Positions 40,378 to 49,906 are shown, counted from the stretch's first letter. The stretch is 64,000 nucleotides of DNA from Anodontia alba (GCA_964016985.1 OZ024823.1:35817687-35881686), one strand, 5' to 3'. Notes: generated by a model from the sequence alone, not told the origin. Translations and numbers: made by a program.

Positions 40378-40570
40378 CCTACAAGCTATGCGTAATCTGC
40401 CAAGGCAGATAATCAAAGGTAGGAGTGCTAGGTCGTAACAATAGTAGGATGTCCAGATGCATGAATTTATATGAAACATGGTAGCTGTAGATAAACTCCC
40501 AGCATCAGTCCCATCTTCATTGATATCAGGTTTATAAAGGTCAAAAAAATACATTGATAAGTATCATGAA

Positions 40571-40784
40571 TTAACCCTGGTCCTGCTGAACCTGGATATG
40601 TCTTGCTTTTGAAAACAGTGTAAATCCAGATCTGTTGGCTTCTGAAGAAGCCAACTGATCTGGATCTGCACTGTTTGTCTATCAGTATTTAAATTTATAC
40701 TAACAATCTGGATTAAGTAACCTGATTGGCTGACAGGTAGAAATGGGCGTAGCATCTTAATTTATTCAGCATGACAAGGGTTAA
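40571..40784 (+). mobile_element. HB-12, TTAA core-2 MITE
   Basis: TTAA pair intact; CCCTGGTCCTGCTGAACC / CAGCATGACAAGGG. Inner stem TTGGCTTCTGAAGAAGCCAA perfect. Confidence 0.88.
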
Positions 40785-40825
40785 TGCATGTTGTTTACTC
40801 AACAGAACTGACTCTGAGAGGTATG

Positions 40826-40912
40826 TACAGTGCAACCTCTCTTTAACAGCCACATCTGTAAAGGCATATAACTAGCTGTTATAGGCAGGTGCCTGTTGTC
40901 AAGAGGTTAAAT
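40826..40912. mobile_element. Fragment with CAGTGCAACC end
   Basis: CAGTGCAACCTCTCTTTAAC, AGCTGTTATAGGCAGGTG and TTGTCAAGAGGTTAAAT. Similar layout to the HL terminus; the other end is missing. Confidence 0.4.
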
Positions 40913-41600
40913 ACAAAATAAAAAGCACTTTGTGGTTCAGAAGTGTATCTTGACAAATATTTTTTCCCCACAACAAACATATGTTAAGGGTACTCATTAG
41001 AAGCACCATGGATGGATGGCCAGACTGAATGACAGAGTGGAGATCTTTAATCATGTGTCTGGAGGCCTGATAAAATGACCTGAATAATCATGCTAAATTC
41101 AATGTGCTCAGAATGAAAGAATTCTGCATCTAATTTAAATACAAGAAAAGCAAATAACCTCATCCTTCTTTTTTTTTTTTTTTTTTGCTTTTATTCCACA
41201 TTTCCAAAAATACATTGTTAGGGTCATGAAATCTTCAAAGCATGCAATTAACTCTGATACATGATTATAAACCCTACCAGCATTACACATAATTACAGGG
41301 CAATATATCATTTATCAAATTTCATAATTACCACACCTCAAAACAATATAACCAGCTACTGCTGCTGAGAAAATTAGAAATATCTTCAGTGCCCCAGATC
41401 AACTATTCTGAAAATAAAAGGGCTGAGAAAATTGGAAATAGCTTCAGTGCCCCAGGTCAGTCATTCCTGAAATAAATAGGGCTTTATAATGCATATGAAA
41501 ACAGTGAAGACCCAGATTATCCAGAATTATCCCCATTTTTTTTTTCTTTTCTTTTTTTCTCCATGAAAACATGTTTTTGGTACTCACAGAAGTGCCTAAC
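40913..41600. other. Gene-free, degraded core-1/core-2 pieces
   Basis: A short core-1 arm (AACATATGTTAAGGGTACTC, 40977-40997) joins a core-2-like piece (GACTGAATGACAGAGTGGAG). Sequence AAAATTAGAAATATCTTCAG / AAAATTGGAAATAGCTTCAG at 41370-41465 is a 67 bp tandem duplication. T-run at 41169-41186. Confidence 0.4.
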
Positions 41601-41877
41601 CATCACGAAAACATGCCTATATAATTTTGACCCCCTTAAACCCCACTTTCATATAGTAAAACTGGGGTTTATAGGGGTATACTTTATTTTTCTTATTTCT
41701 GCTCAAAACATAGATTAAGGGTACTCATTAGAACTGCCTCATCGAGGCGGTTCTAAAGAGTACCCACAATCTATGTTTTGAGCAGAACATGAAAAATATC
41801 AGAATTTTTTATCTGAAAATTTTCATTTTTTGGTGGTAAAATTTTCAGTATATTTGAATAGGCATGTTTTCGTAATG
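41601..41877 (-). mobile_element. HA3-2, core-1 MITE with CGAAAACATG ends
   Basis: CATCACGAAAACATGCCTAT at left, ATAGGCATGTTTTCGTAATG at right. Same AAACCCCACTTTCATATAG / AAACTGGGGTTTATAGGGG subpalindrome as HA3-1, here on the left, so orientation is reversed. Inner stem GAACTGCCTCATCGAGGCGGTTC with one mismatch. It splits an older core-1 element (ATGTTTTTGGTACTCACAG precedes it). Confidence 0.78.
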
Positions 41878-41885
41878 TGAGCTCC

Positions 41886-42071
41886 AAAGCTCTAGATAAG
41901 AGGATTATCCACTAAGTTATTATTTTATTTTGTTTTTGTACGTAAAAACTTATGTTGTGGGTACACATTAGAAGCACCCCAGTGAGGCACTTCTAATGAT
42001 GAGTTACCTAAACATATGTTTTCATGAAAAATATCCAAACTTTTGCTTAAAAAGCATCTTATCTAGAACTA
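41886..42071. mobile_element. HA-13, core-1 MITE
   Basis: AAGCTCTAGATAAGAGGA at left, CATCTTATCTAGAACTA at right. Inner stem GAAGCACCCCAGTGAGGCACTTC mismatched; small direct repeat ATGATGAG at the arm end. Confidence 0.7.
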
Positions 42072-42111
42072 TGCAGATCAGCCTACACACTCAAGCAGTC
42101 TGATTAAGTCA

Positions 42112-42263
42112 TAGCTCTTGATAAGATGCTTTTTTTTCAATCTAAAAGTATTGATATACATGTGTTTTCTTATTTCTCCACAAAAACGATATGTCGTGGG
42201 TACCCACAACATGGAGAAATAAGTAAAATATTTACCTCAGATACCCACTCTTATGTAGACCTA
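42112..42263. mobile_element. HA-14, core-1 MITE without inner stem
   Basis: TAGCTCTTGATAAGATGC at left, ACTCTTATGTAGACCTA at right, TA flanks. The arms GATATGTCGTGGGTACCC and ACAACATGGAG meet directly, so the inner hairpin was deleted. Confidence 0.75.
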
Positions 42264-42358
42264 TGTTAAGCCCTTCATCGGATGCTGCAGTCAGTGAATC
42301 TACCATCAAAAAGTAAAGGTTAATCTGGGTCTTTGCTGTCTACACAGTCAAAGCTCTA

Positions 42359-42547
42359 TTAACCGTCCTGCTGAACCCAGATATACCGTGCCTTTGCAAA
42401 CAGTGTAGACAGATCCAGTCGCCAACTGATCAGGATCTGCACGGTTTACCATTAAGTATGTGAATTTATAGCAACAATCTGGATCAAGTAATCTGATTCG
42501 CTGAAAATTAGAAGTGGGCGTGGCATCTTAATTTATTCATCAAGACA
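42359..42547 (+). mobile_element. HB-13, core-2 MITE, right end lost
   Basis: TTAA-CCGTCCTGCTGAACCC at left. Core AACAGTGTAGACAGATCCAG has a partial deletion of the left arm; the right arm CAACTGATCAGGATCTGC is kept. Right terminal repeat truncated after TTATTCATCAAGACA. Confidence 0.7.
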
Positions 42548-42579
42548 GTTTTTCTGGGTTTTTTTTTTTTTTTTTTTTA

Positions 42580-42738
42580 AAGTACTGTTATTTTTCTAAT
42601 TTCTCCATAAAAAGTTATGCTCTGGGTACTCATTAAATGGGCCATACCAAGGTAATTTTAATGAATTTTCACAATATATATTTCCATGGAGAAATATAAA
42701 AATATACTTATCTGGATACCCCTCTTACCTAGAGCTCT
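42580..42738. mobile_element. HA-15, core-1 MITE, decayed
   Basis: AAAGTTATGCTCTGGGTACTC facing GAATTTTCACAATATATATTTC. Right end CTCTTACCTAGAGCTC. Inner stem replaced by AAATGGGCCATACCAAGG. Confidence 0.6.
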
Positions 42739-43216
42739 GCATGTAACATGTCTGCTTTTGTTTTGCCTGAAACAGCTTGCATGCAATGAAAAAGTTTTTT
42801 TGGAGAAAAATGAAAAATGTTCACCAGAATACACTGTTTATCAGAGGCCCTGGATGTTGATATAGAAGTGATAAAACAAACATATGCTGGGCATTTATCA
42901 ACCCTACAACTCCCCATGAAAGAATTAATAATTCATTGATATAATTGGTAGTGATTATTGTGGGTGAATGCAGTTTTATTAGCCATGTATTCTGCTTCAA
43001 GTGATGCTATCAGAGAATCTAACAAGGCTACTGAACAGAGAAAGGCACTCAGACTTGGAAAAACTCCAGGCTTTGAAGTTGAAGAAAGCAGTATCAGGAA
43101 AGACAATATCTAGGGAATAGAAAGGAACAATTTTTCCAAATTTCACTGTCCTCCTACAGTACTACCCAAGTGGTGTAAAGCAGAAGATTTCCGATAATGC
43201 TCCATATCAAAATGTA
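42739..43216. other. Gene-free; possible relic of a non-LTR reverse transcriptase
   Basis: The plus frame at 42995-43112 is open and reads SSDAIRESNKATEQRKAL, RLGKTPGFEVEE. The pattern AI...K..G-TPGF faintly recalls the K-APG-D region of LINE-type reverse transcriptases, and PKWCKAEDFR follows at 43168-43197 in another frame. Too short and too diverged to call. Confidence 0.2.
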
Positions 43217-43425
43217 TTAACCCTTGTCCTGCTGAACCTGTATATACTCTGCCTTTGCAAACAGTGTAGATCCAGATCAGTTGGCGTCTGAGCCAACTGA
43301 TCTGGATCTGCACTGTTTGCTATTCAATTTATGAATTTATGTCAATAGTCTTGATCAAGGATCTGATTGGCTGACATTTAGAAGTCGGCGTGACATCTTA
43401 ATTTATTCAGCATGACAAGGGTTAA
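43217..43425 (+). mobile_element. HB-14, TTAA core-2 MITE
   Basis: TTAA-CCCTTGTCCTGCTGAACC, right CAGCATGACAAGGG-TTAA. Inner stem CAGTTGGCGTCTGAGCCAACTG shortened. Confidence 0.88.
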
Positions 43426-43565
43426 CAAAAAACATTAACACCTTATCATCTGTGGAGACTACTCTTTGAGTACAAAAGAATAATGGATTATGGTCCATTT
43501 ATTTACTTGACCTTGAAGCAGAAAATTTTTTCTCCCAACTGGACTAATTTATCACTTTTTACATT

Positions 43566-43778
43566 TTAACCCTTGTCCTGCTGAATAAATTAAGATGCCA
43601 CGCCTACTTCCAATTTTCAGCCAATCACATTACTTGATCCAGTTTGTTGATACAAATTCACACACTTAATGGCAAACAGTGCAGATCCAGATCAGTTGGT
43701 TTCTTCAGAAGCCAACTGATCTGGATCTACACTGTTTGTAAAGACAGGGTATATCCGGGCTCAGCAGGACTAGGGTTA
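43566..43778 (-). mobile_element. HB-15, TTAA core-2 MITE
   Basis: TTAA-CCCTTGTCCTGCTGAATAA at left, CAGCAGGACTAGGG-TTAG at right. Inner stem AGTTGGTTTCTTCAGAAGCCAACT with one G-T type mismatch. Opposite orientation to HB-14, 141 bp away. Confidence 0.88.
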
Positions 43779-43802
43779 GAAGGGAAAAAAATGTATTATA
43801 AA

Positions 43803-44163
43803 TACAGTCAAACTTTGATGGCTCCAACATCTTTGGGACCAGGGAAATTTGATCGAGATATGGGTAGTTCGAGCCATTGAGGGTTAATCATGGTGCCAGG
43901 TCAGGAAGCAAATGGCGATAATAATTAGGGAAATCTTTTCTATCCTCTACACAATTACGGTATATTGAGTGTACTCATTAGAACTGTCTCAATGAGGCAA
44001 TTCTAATGAGTACACACAACATACGATTTCGTGATAAAATAAGAACATTTCCCTAAATATTTGTTTGTTATCAGAACAGTTTTGTAGGGGCTCAAGAACG
44101 AGTTTAGATAAGCCATGGTAGACAAGCCATCAAGCTATAGAGGTACGACTGTATTGACAGAAT
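43803..44163. mobile_element. HK-1, core-1 MITE with CAGTCAAACTTTGATGG ends
   Basis: TA-CAGTCAAACTTTGATGGCTC at left; AAGCTATAGAGGTACGACTG-TA at right. Core-1-type hairpin ATTGAGTGTACTCATTAGAAC / TTCTAATGAGTACACACAAC with inner stem CTGTCTCAATGAGGCAAT. Another case of a core-1 hairpin with unrelated termini. Confidence 0.75.
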
Positions 44164-44299
44164 CATAATATGGTCATTTTTTTGCCACACAAATGACCAT
44201 AATTTTTCTGTAGCCTGTGACTTAAGTTAGAGAGAATATTTGAATCAAACAAAATTGTTTGTCTCAAAATTATTGTCTCTTACCTGAAAAAGGGTACTG

Positions 44300-44493
44300 C
44301 ACTCTTGGGAGCATTGGTTTTTGTTTTTTTTCACTTTTAGAGTAGAAAAGGGTGCAAATTCTAACCTTTTAGAGTAGACTCATTTTCAGCAGGGGCAAAG
44401 TGTTCAGAAAAGCAAACAAGAAGTCATAAAAGTTGCCTCCCTTTCAAAAGAGAGCAGCAAATCTATCAAGTGTATCCAGTTGCCTTAAAATGA
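44300..44493. mobile_element. HN-4, MITE, decayed
   Basis: AGAGTAGAAAAGGGTGCAAAT / ACCTTTTAGAGTAGACTC in the centre; AAGTTGCCTCCCTTTC and AAGTGTATCCAGTTGCCTT at right. Left end missing. Confidence 0.55.
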
Positions 44494-44851
44494 CCCATAA
44501 GAGACTTCCCAAGAGAAGCCAGTTCTCTTTCTTTTTTTTGTGTTTTTTTTTTTTTTACATATTCAAATACTGGCACATTAACAAAGACACTAATACTTAC
44601 AGACTGTTTCTTGAATCTATCAAAGATCCATACATTTCAGAAAAAAGATATCAATGTGACAGAATTTCCAAACTGGACAGTTCTGCTTAATAATGATAAG
44701 AAAATCCAGTTGTATATGAACTAGAAAATGACATTCTAAGCCTCCTGAGAGTTAATGAGAATTGACATGCTAGCCCAAGACTTAATGCCAACAATGACCG
44801 ACAAGTGAATAGAGATGTCTTAAAGTATAGGCAGTCTACAAAGACGCTGAT
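44494..44851. other. No recognisable gene
   Basis: T-rich stretch 44529-44556 and unique sequence. The 85-codon frame at 44433-44690 overlaps HN-4 and is not credible. Confidence 0.35.
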
Positions 44852-45072
44852 TACGGTAAATTTCCTAAAATTTCGAACACTTTATTCCATACCCTTTTGG
44901 CTTAAATTTTGCTTTTTATGCAGCAGTTTCTTTAAATATTTAGTGGAATGGCAAACAGTGTAGACCCTGATCAGACTGCTCCTTCAGGAGCAGTCTGATC
45001 AGGGTCTACACTGCTTGTATATGTCATTTTGTCAGACGCTTTAGTGTTCGAATTTTTAGGACATTTACCATA
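44852..45072. mobile_element. HC2-2, core-2 MITE, variant ends
   Basis: TACGGTAAATTTCCTAAAATTTCG at left in two parts, GAATTTTTAGGACATTTACC-ATA at right, TA-flanked. Inner stem GATCAGACTGCTCCTTCAGGAGCAGTCTGATC perfect in paired blocks, outer GCAAACAGTGTAGACCC / GGGTCTACACTGCTTG. Confidence 0.82.
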
Positions 45073-45185
45073 ACCTGTACATGATTCTAATACACAAATA
45101 TCTGGAGCTGTAGAATGAATACAGGGTAGATAATAACTAGACTGCACAAACACATAGGTCAATAGGTAAATTATGCATAGAACCC

Positions 45186-45370
45186 TAGCTCCAAATTTGG
45201 ACCAAAGAGGGATATCCTGGTAAATAGTTTTCTTATTTCTTCACAAAAAAAACAAAAAAACATGTTCATTGCTATGGGTCCAGCAACATAATGTTTCCAA
45301 TGCAAGATGAAAAAAAATGTCAACCCTTTTATTTGAAAAAAAAAAAAAGATTAGTCTTATCTGGAGTTAT
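45186..45370. mobile_element. HA-16, core-1 MITE, hairpin replaced
   Basis: TAGCTCCAAATTTGGACC at left, CTTATCTGGAGTTATG at right. The core palindrome is largely lost (AACATGTTCATTGCTATGGG); A-rich insertions in both arms. Confidence 0.5.
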
Positions 45371-45742
45371 GCATAGCCATCTTCTATAGAGCTATAAACT
45401 GGAATATGTATATATGGAAACAGGATAGGGTACCATTTTTCTTGTATTGTTTTGTATTTTATTCATAACTGACAAGTTTGGTTAATGTGATTTGTATTTG
45501 TACAGTAAAAAAAATCTCTAAGAATTCCAAGCTGAATATTGTTAATAATCCATTACTGTCAAAAGGTTGCAGAGTTTTAACAACAGAAACTTATTATAGA
45601 GACTAGGAGTTAAGAGGTTGTAAAAGTATGTTTTAGTGTCACTTGATGCAGGTTTTGCTCTGTGGGTTTGCACATGCATGTTTGTGTGCACATGTATTTG
45701 TATGTGAGTGTGTGCATATGCATGTGTCTTCTACAGATGACA
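45371..45742. other. Gene-free; TG/CA-rich stretch at the end
   Basis: 45660-45735 is rich in GTGTGCACATG-type alternating purine/pyrimidine, an imperfect TG repeat. Confidence 0.5.
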
Positions 45743-45909
45743 TAACTACAGATAGGACACTTTATTTCAAGCAAAATTATTGATATTTGTTTTTTTTTTA
45801 TTTCTAATGAAAAGATTTTTTACATATGCTTCTGATGAGTAACTACAATATATGTTTTAATGGTGAAAGAAAAAATATTTCTCCGGATACTCCTCTTATC
45901 TGGAGCTCT
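45743..45909. mobile_element. HA-17, core-1 MITE, decayed
   Basis: TAACTACAGATAGGACAC at left, CTCTTATCTGGAGCTC at right. Only ATGCTTCTGATGAGTAAC and ATATATGTTTTAATGG of the right arm remain. Confidence 0.5.
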
Positions 45910-46204
45910 GAGATGAGAAGCATATTCAGTTAAAATTATTTTTAATTAAATGAGGGAAGGGACCATGCATGATTCAAACACAAACTTGGAAGGTAAGAAG
46001 AAAACTATCCAAGATAAAAAAGAGTAATATTAGTTCTTTTGTATGGACCAAATCAGGACAAGTCATAAATAACATGACACAATAAATTTTGCAATCTAGA
46101 GCTAAAAAGAAACAACTTTAGTCTGTTTCATGAATCGTGATTAAGATTTTTAAACTGTTATGAATTTAGGGACAATTGTAACTTTTCATGTAAAGACAAG
46201 AACT

Positions 46205-47481
46205 TATGAGGGCGTGTCAATAAATAACAAGCCTATCCCATTTTCAATGGACCCAGACAGTCAGGATTTTCATGCTTTGTTTCAATATATGTTTTATACA
46301 TGGGTACAAAATTGCACTCATATCGAGTCATTCTTTAATAAGATATTGAATGTCAAACATGGCTAGTGATGCAAAGGCATGCTTTTCATCTAAAGTTGAG
46401 TACCGTGCTGTAATTCGGTACTTGTATTTAAAAGGTAAAACAGGTAAGGAAATACACGGTGAGTTAGCCGATGTTTATGGGTCTTCTGCACCATCTTATG
46501 CTCAAGTTAAATTCTGGGTAGGGGAATTCAAATGCGGTAGAACGTCTTTAGAAGATGAAGCCAGGTCTGGACGTCCACTGGATGCCACCAACGAAGAAAT
46601 GTGTAAGAAAGTTCGAGATCTGGTATACTCTGATAGGCAAATTCAGGTGGAAGAAATAGCGCAGGCATTAGGCATTTCACATGGTAACGTTTCAACAATC
46701 TTACATGATTGTTTAGGTATGCGCAAGCTAACAGCCCGTTGGGTCCCCAAATCCCTTAGCGATGAGCAAATGGCAACCAGAGCATCAGTATGCAGCACCT
46801 TGTTGAAGCATTTTAGGTCAAAAGATGATTTTCTTTTGCGTCTGGTGACTGTAGATGAGACTTGGGTTCATTATTATGAGCCAGAGAATAAAGCTCAGAG
46901 TTGTCAGTGGGTAGGGCCTGGGTCCCCGAGGCCAAAGAAATTCAAGACGCAGCCATCTGCTGGCAAGGTGATGGCCACAGTATTTTTGGATGCAAAAAGC
47001 GTTATTATGTTGGACTTTTTACCCAAGAGAAGTACAATAACTGGAGTGTACTATGTTAGACCAGCTGACAACCGCCATCCGTGAAAAATGCCGAGGTAAA
47101 CTCTCTAAAGGTGTTTTGCTGAAACAGGACAACGCCAGAGTCCACACTTGCAAAGTTGCAATGGATGCTGTAGAGCGAAACGGGTATGAATTAATACCAC
47201 ATCCTGCCTATTCGCCTGAACTAGCTCCTAGCGACTTCTTCCTGTTCCCAAACTTGAAAAAGGATATCCATGGACTTCATTTCTGGTCTGATGAAGAAGT
47301 CGTGACGGCAGTTGAGGAGTGGATCAATGGAAAGGACCCTGACTTTTTCAGTTCTGGGCTGATGGCACTTGAACACCGTTGGTCTAAGTGTATCACACTA
47401 GAGGGCAATTACATCGAAAAAGAAGAGGTGGATCTCAACCGGAAATAAGTTAGGCTGGTTACTTATTGACTCACCCTCGTA
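46205..47481 (+). mobile_element. Full-length mariner transposon
   Basis: Terminal inverted repeats are readable: left TGAGGGCGTGTCAATAAATA (from 46207), right (inverted) CGAGGGTGAGTCAATAAGTA (to 47479), both continuing AAC-AGCCTA. TA lies on both sides (46205-46206 and 47480-47481). At about 1.27 kb it has the usual mariner size. It is the only element here with a recognisable transposase. Confidence 0.93.
46350..47448 (+). pseudogene. Mariner transposase, DD34D, with one frameshift
   Basis: Tc1/mariner-superfamily transposase that would excise and insert the surrounding element at TA sites. First frame (46350-47084): N-terminal paired-type helix-turn-helix DNA-binding part (about residues 17-125), the linker motif WVPKSLS (131-137), first catalytic Asp in VTVDETWVHYY (residue 169). 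Second frame (47053-47448): second Asp in LLKQDNARVHT (residue 26 of that frame) and third Asp in YSPELAPSDFFLFPN (residue 61), so 34 residues separate them, the mariner signature. The frames meet near TGVYY / LDQL, where the family normally has a few more residues, consistent with a small deletion (about 8 nt). Starts at 46350 or the second Met at 46359. Otherwise intact, so inactivation looks recent. Confidence 0.92.
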
Positions 47482-47929
47482 ACACCCATGTAATAATTTA
47501 CAAAAAAAATATTTACCAATGATCAGTTGTCTCTTATTGATACACAGGTGCTGTAAGACTATATGGGAGATCAGCTATGTCATAAAACTTCTCTGTATTT
47601 TCACAGAATAACAGTAACTGCCTTCAGCAGTAATGCAGTAAAGGAAAATCTGTCACCTTGCCAAATCAGCCGCAATGCTTTTGGTTCCCAGCTGTATTAC
47701 ATCAAATAGAAAATTGAAACCAGGAGTTATGGGTCAATGGACAAGGTTATATTTATACCTACAGACTAGGCAAGTGTGTATATACCAGAGCAGATTCTTC
47801 CCAATGTTTTAATCTTTGATCGGAGAAGAATGACAAAGTCAGGCGATGAATGAAAGCAAAACTGAACAAGTGCACGCTGTCATAATACATATGCGCACAT
47901 GTACATATACCATAAATACCAGCCGGCCC
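47482..47929. other. No recognisable gene
   Basis: Unique-looking sequence between the mariner element and a SINE head fragment. Short frames lack support. Confidence 0.35.
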
Positions 47930-48015
47930 CGGTGGCTCAGTTGGATGCACGTCCGTGTGGTGATCAGGAGGTTGTGTGTTCACCCCCCTGCTGGGTTGGC
48001 AACATTCTTATCCCC
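47930..48015 (+). mobile_element. SINE head fragment, plus strand
   Basis: CCGGCCCCGGTGGCTCAGTT (box A) and GATCAGGAGGTTGTGTGTTC (box B region), then GGCAACATTCTTA. It stops matching the SINE-4/SINE-6 family there. It lies about 105 bp from the splice donor of the exon at 48121 and on the opposite strand to that exon. Confidence 0.75.
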
Positions 48016-48120
48016 AGTTCCATCATCTCTAAAACCTTTTGTCTTCTTGTGATCTCATTGAAAGAAGAGTACACTGACAAGAAGAAGAAATTCATTCATT
48101 CTCTTTTCAATAATACTTAC

Positions 48121-48335
48121 TGATCTTTTAAGTCATCAATGTCAAAGTCCACCCCTGGAGAAACACATCTTGGTACTGGTAAATCCAGAGGCGGTTCATC
48201 ACAGGCAGGCTCAAACTCAAGTTCATCCAGAAACAGTTTTATCCTTTCTCCAGTTGGAGACTCTACATTTTTGAAAACTTCTATTTCTTCCATCACATTG
48301 TTAAGAATACACTGATTCTCTGTCAAAACCTTCAT
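48121..48335 (-). CDS. Coding exon of unknown gene (possibly first coding exon)
   Basis: On the minus strand an ATG at 48335 opens 71 codons plus two bases, ending at a strong donor (GATCA|GTAAGTATT). The peptide is acidic: MKVLTENQCILNNVMEEIEV, LFLDELEFEPACDEPPLD, CVSPGVDFDIDDLKD. Composition and lack of homopolymer suggest real coding. An in-frame TAG lies four codons before the ATG and no pyrimidine tract precedes it, so this is better read as an initiating exon than as an internal one. It ends two bases into a codon, and the PPP4R4-like exon at 20122-20224 starts with one leftover base, so direct splicing is possible in phase (intron about 27.9 kb), but I see no family similarity that proves it belongs to that gene. 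Confidence 0.5.
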
Positions 48336-48354
48336 CAGGATAGACTACTTTATC

Positions 48355-48800
48355 CAGTACTTTTGTTTCACTGCTTACTAAATCTATCAAGGTTCACATG
48401 TTAACTACATTGTCATCTCATTCCTTACTTAAATCTATAAGGTTCACATATTAACTATATTGTCATCTCATCCCTTACTTAAATCCATTTAGATTCACAT
48501 GTTAATTATATTGTCATCTCATTCCTTACTAAATCTATTAAGGTTTGCATTTTAACTAAGTCATCTCATTACTTACTAAATCTTTTAAGGTTCACATGTT
48601 AACTATATTGTCATCTCATTCCTTACTTTATTAAGGTTCACATTTTAACTACATCATTATCACATTCCTTACTTAAATCTTTTAAGGTTCACATGTTAAC
48701 TATATCGTCATCTCATTCCTTCCTAAATCTATTTAGATTCACATTTTAACTACATTGTCATCTCATTCCTTATTTAAGGTTCATGTTAACTTTATCATCA
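48355..48800. repeat. Tandem array, about 50-58 bp unit
   Basis: About eight to nine units of TTACTAAATCTATTAAGGTT / CACATGTTAACTATATTG / TCATCTCATTCC with small changes. Ends 20 bp from the putative start exon at 48335, i.e. it occupies the promoter-proximal side of that exon. Confidence 0.88.
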
Positions 48801-48849
48801 TCCCTTCACACTGTCATCAGATGTTATATACCGGTAATATCAGCAAATT

Positions 48850-49040
48850 GTTTAACGCTGGACAAAGTTTTCAGGAAACAAAATTTAAATAATTTTGAAA
48901 ATTTTTCTTTTTTTCCCAGGAAATAGGCTTTTGATATTTTATGCAAATTGTCTCCTAAATTTGCATGAAATATTAAAGCCTAATTTCTGGACAAAAAAAT
49001 AAGAAAAAATGTCATCAATTTTTCATCTACTGAGATTGCT
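48850..49040. mobile_element. HE-12, core-3 MITE, shortened tip
   Basis: TTTAACGCTGGACAAAGTTTTC at left in two parts; right end CATCTACTGAGATTGC. Arms GATATTTTATGCAAATTGTC / AAATTTGCATGAAATATT. Confidence 0.6.
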
Positions 49041-49054
49041 AACAATATGTTTAC

Positions 49055-49245
49055 TCTTAAAGTGCCAAGCAACTTTCCAGCAGATAACGTCTCATTATTT
49101 TTATATTTTTCAGAGAAAATAAGACATTTTTTTCAAATGTCGTATCTTATTTACCCTGAAAAATATATGCAAAAAAACAAAAAAAAACACACTAAAAAAT
49201 CAGAATGTCGTCTACTGCATATGTGTGACTGATGCTTTAAAGATA
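49055..49245. mobile_element. HD-7, core-3 MITE without hairpin tip
   Basis: CTCTTAAAGTGCCAAGCAAC at left, GACTGATGCTTTAAAGA at right. AGAAAATAAGACATTTTTTTC meets AAATGTCGTATCTTATTT directly; the inner stem is deleted. Confidence 0.65.
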
Positions 49246-49399
49246 ACGAATTAATATGCAAAAGTTATGTTTCAGCTACAGCTGTTACAACAACCATTGT
49301 TTTTTTTATATATAATAATTCAATAAGTTACCCAGGGATTACGCTTCATAAAATATAATTATAACTTTATTTGATCTCACACTCACTGGGTTTAATGTG

Positions 49400-49694
49400 T
49401 TGAGGTTTTACGGCCCAGTCAACCCAATGGGGTTATGTCAAGCGCGGTCAGTTTACCTAACCACACGTTTACTGGGCAGGCTTAGTCCTCTAAGCGGTTA
49501 ACCAGTATTGTGCACATTCTTTCGCAAGAAACTGACAACTGCCCTTCTTGAATCAGCGGAAGGGAGAGAATGACCGTAGAAAATATTTCATGATCAATCT
49601 CCAGGAAAGAATGCTGCCGACCTCGGCGGGGGTTGAACCCGCGACCTCCTGATCTCCAGTCAGACGGCGCAGCCAACTGAGCCACCGAGGCCGG
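49400..49694 (-). mobile_element. SINE-6, full-length tRNA-headed SINE with 16 bp TSD
   Basis: Perfect direct repeat CACTGGGTTTAATGTG at 49384-49399 and 49695-49710. On the minus strand the head reads GGCCTCGGTGGCTCAGTTGG (box A), then GATCAGGAGGTCGCGGGTTC (box B). Body with GTTGTCAGTTTCTTGCG and GACTAAGCCTGCCCAGTAAA. Reference copy for the family. Confidence 0.92.
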
Positions 49695-49906
49695 CACTGG
49701 GTTTAATGTGAAAACTTGACTAAACTAGAAAAAACTTGGCAAGTCGGCAAAGGTATCTCGGAGGACAGGTCCATAAGTCACTGTGACCTGCTTTTGGTAT
49801 TTGAAAAACAAACTTCAGGATATGTACCAAAGTCAGTCAGCGTACGGTATGGTAGATCCAATATGATGTCTATTTTTTTTTTTTTTTTTTATATATAGCA
49901 GAAAAC

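Larger units (their letters stand above)
38067..40440 (-). repeat. Tandem array of a tRNA-like (SINE-type) 300 bp unit
   Basis: GTGCTAGGTTGTAACACTCC recurs at 38067, 38359, 38669 and 39029 (a variant at 38719 and a relic at 40427), giving periods of 292-310 bp and one 50 bp step. Each unit carries, on the minus strand, GGCTTAGTGGTTAGAGC-like box A and GGGTTCGAATCCCA / GGTTTGAATCCCAC box B motifs, so it is derived from a tRNA or a tRNA-headed SINE, but does not fold as an intact tRNA as far as I can judge. The last unit is interrupted by HL at 39288-40377. Confidence 0.75.

Noticed and set aside
42995..43200. LINE reverse transcriptase fragment
   Set aside because: Only a faint K..G-TPGF pattern in about 40 codons; listed at low confidence as part of a gene-free stretch and not called.
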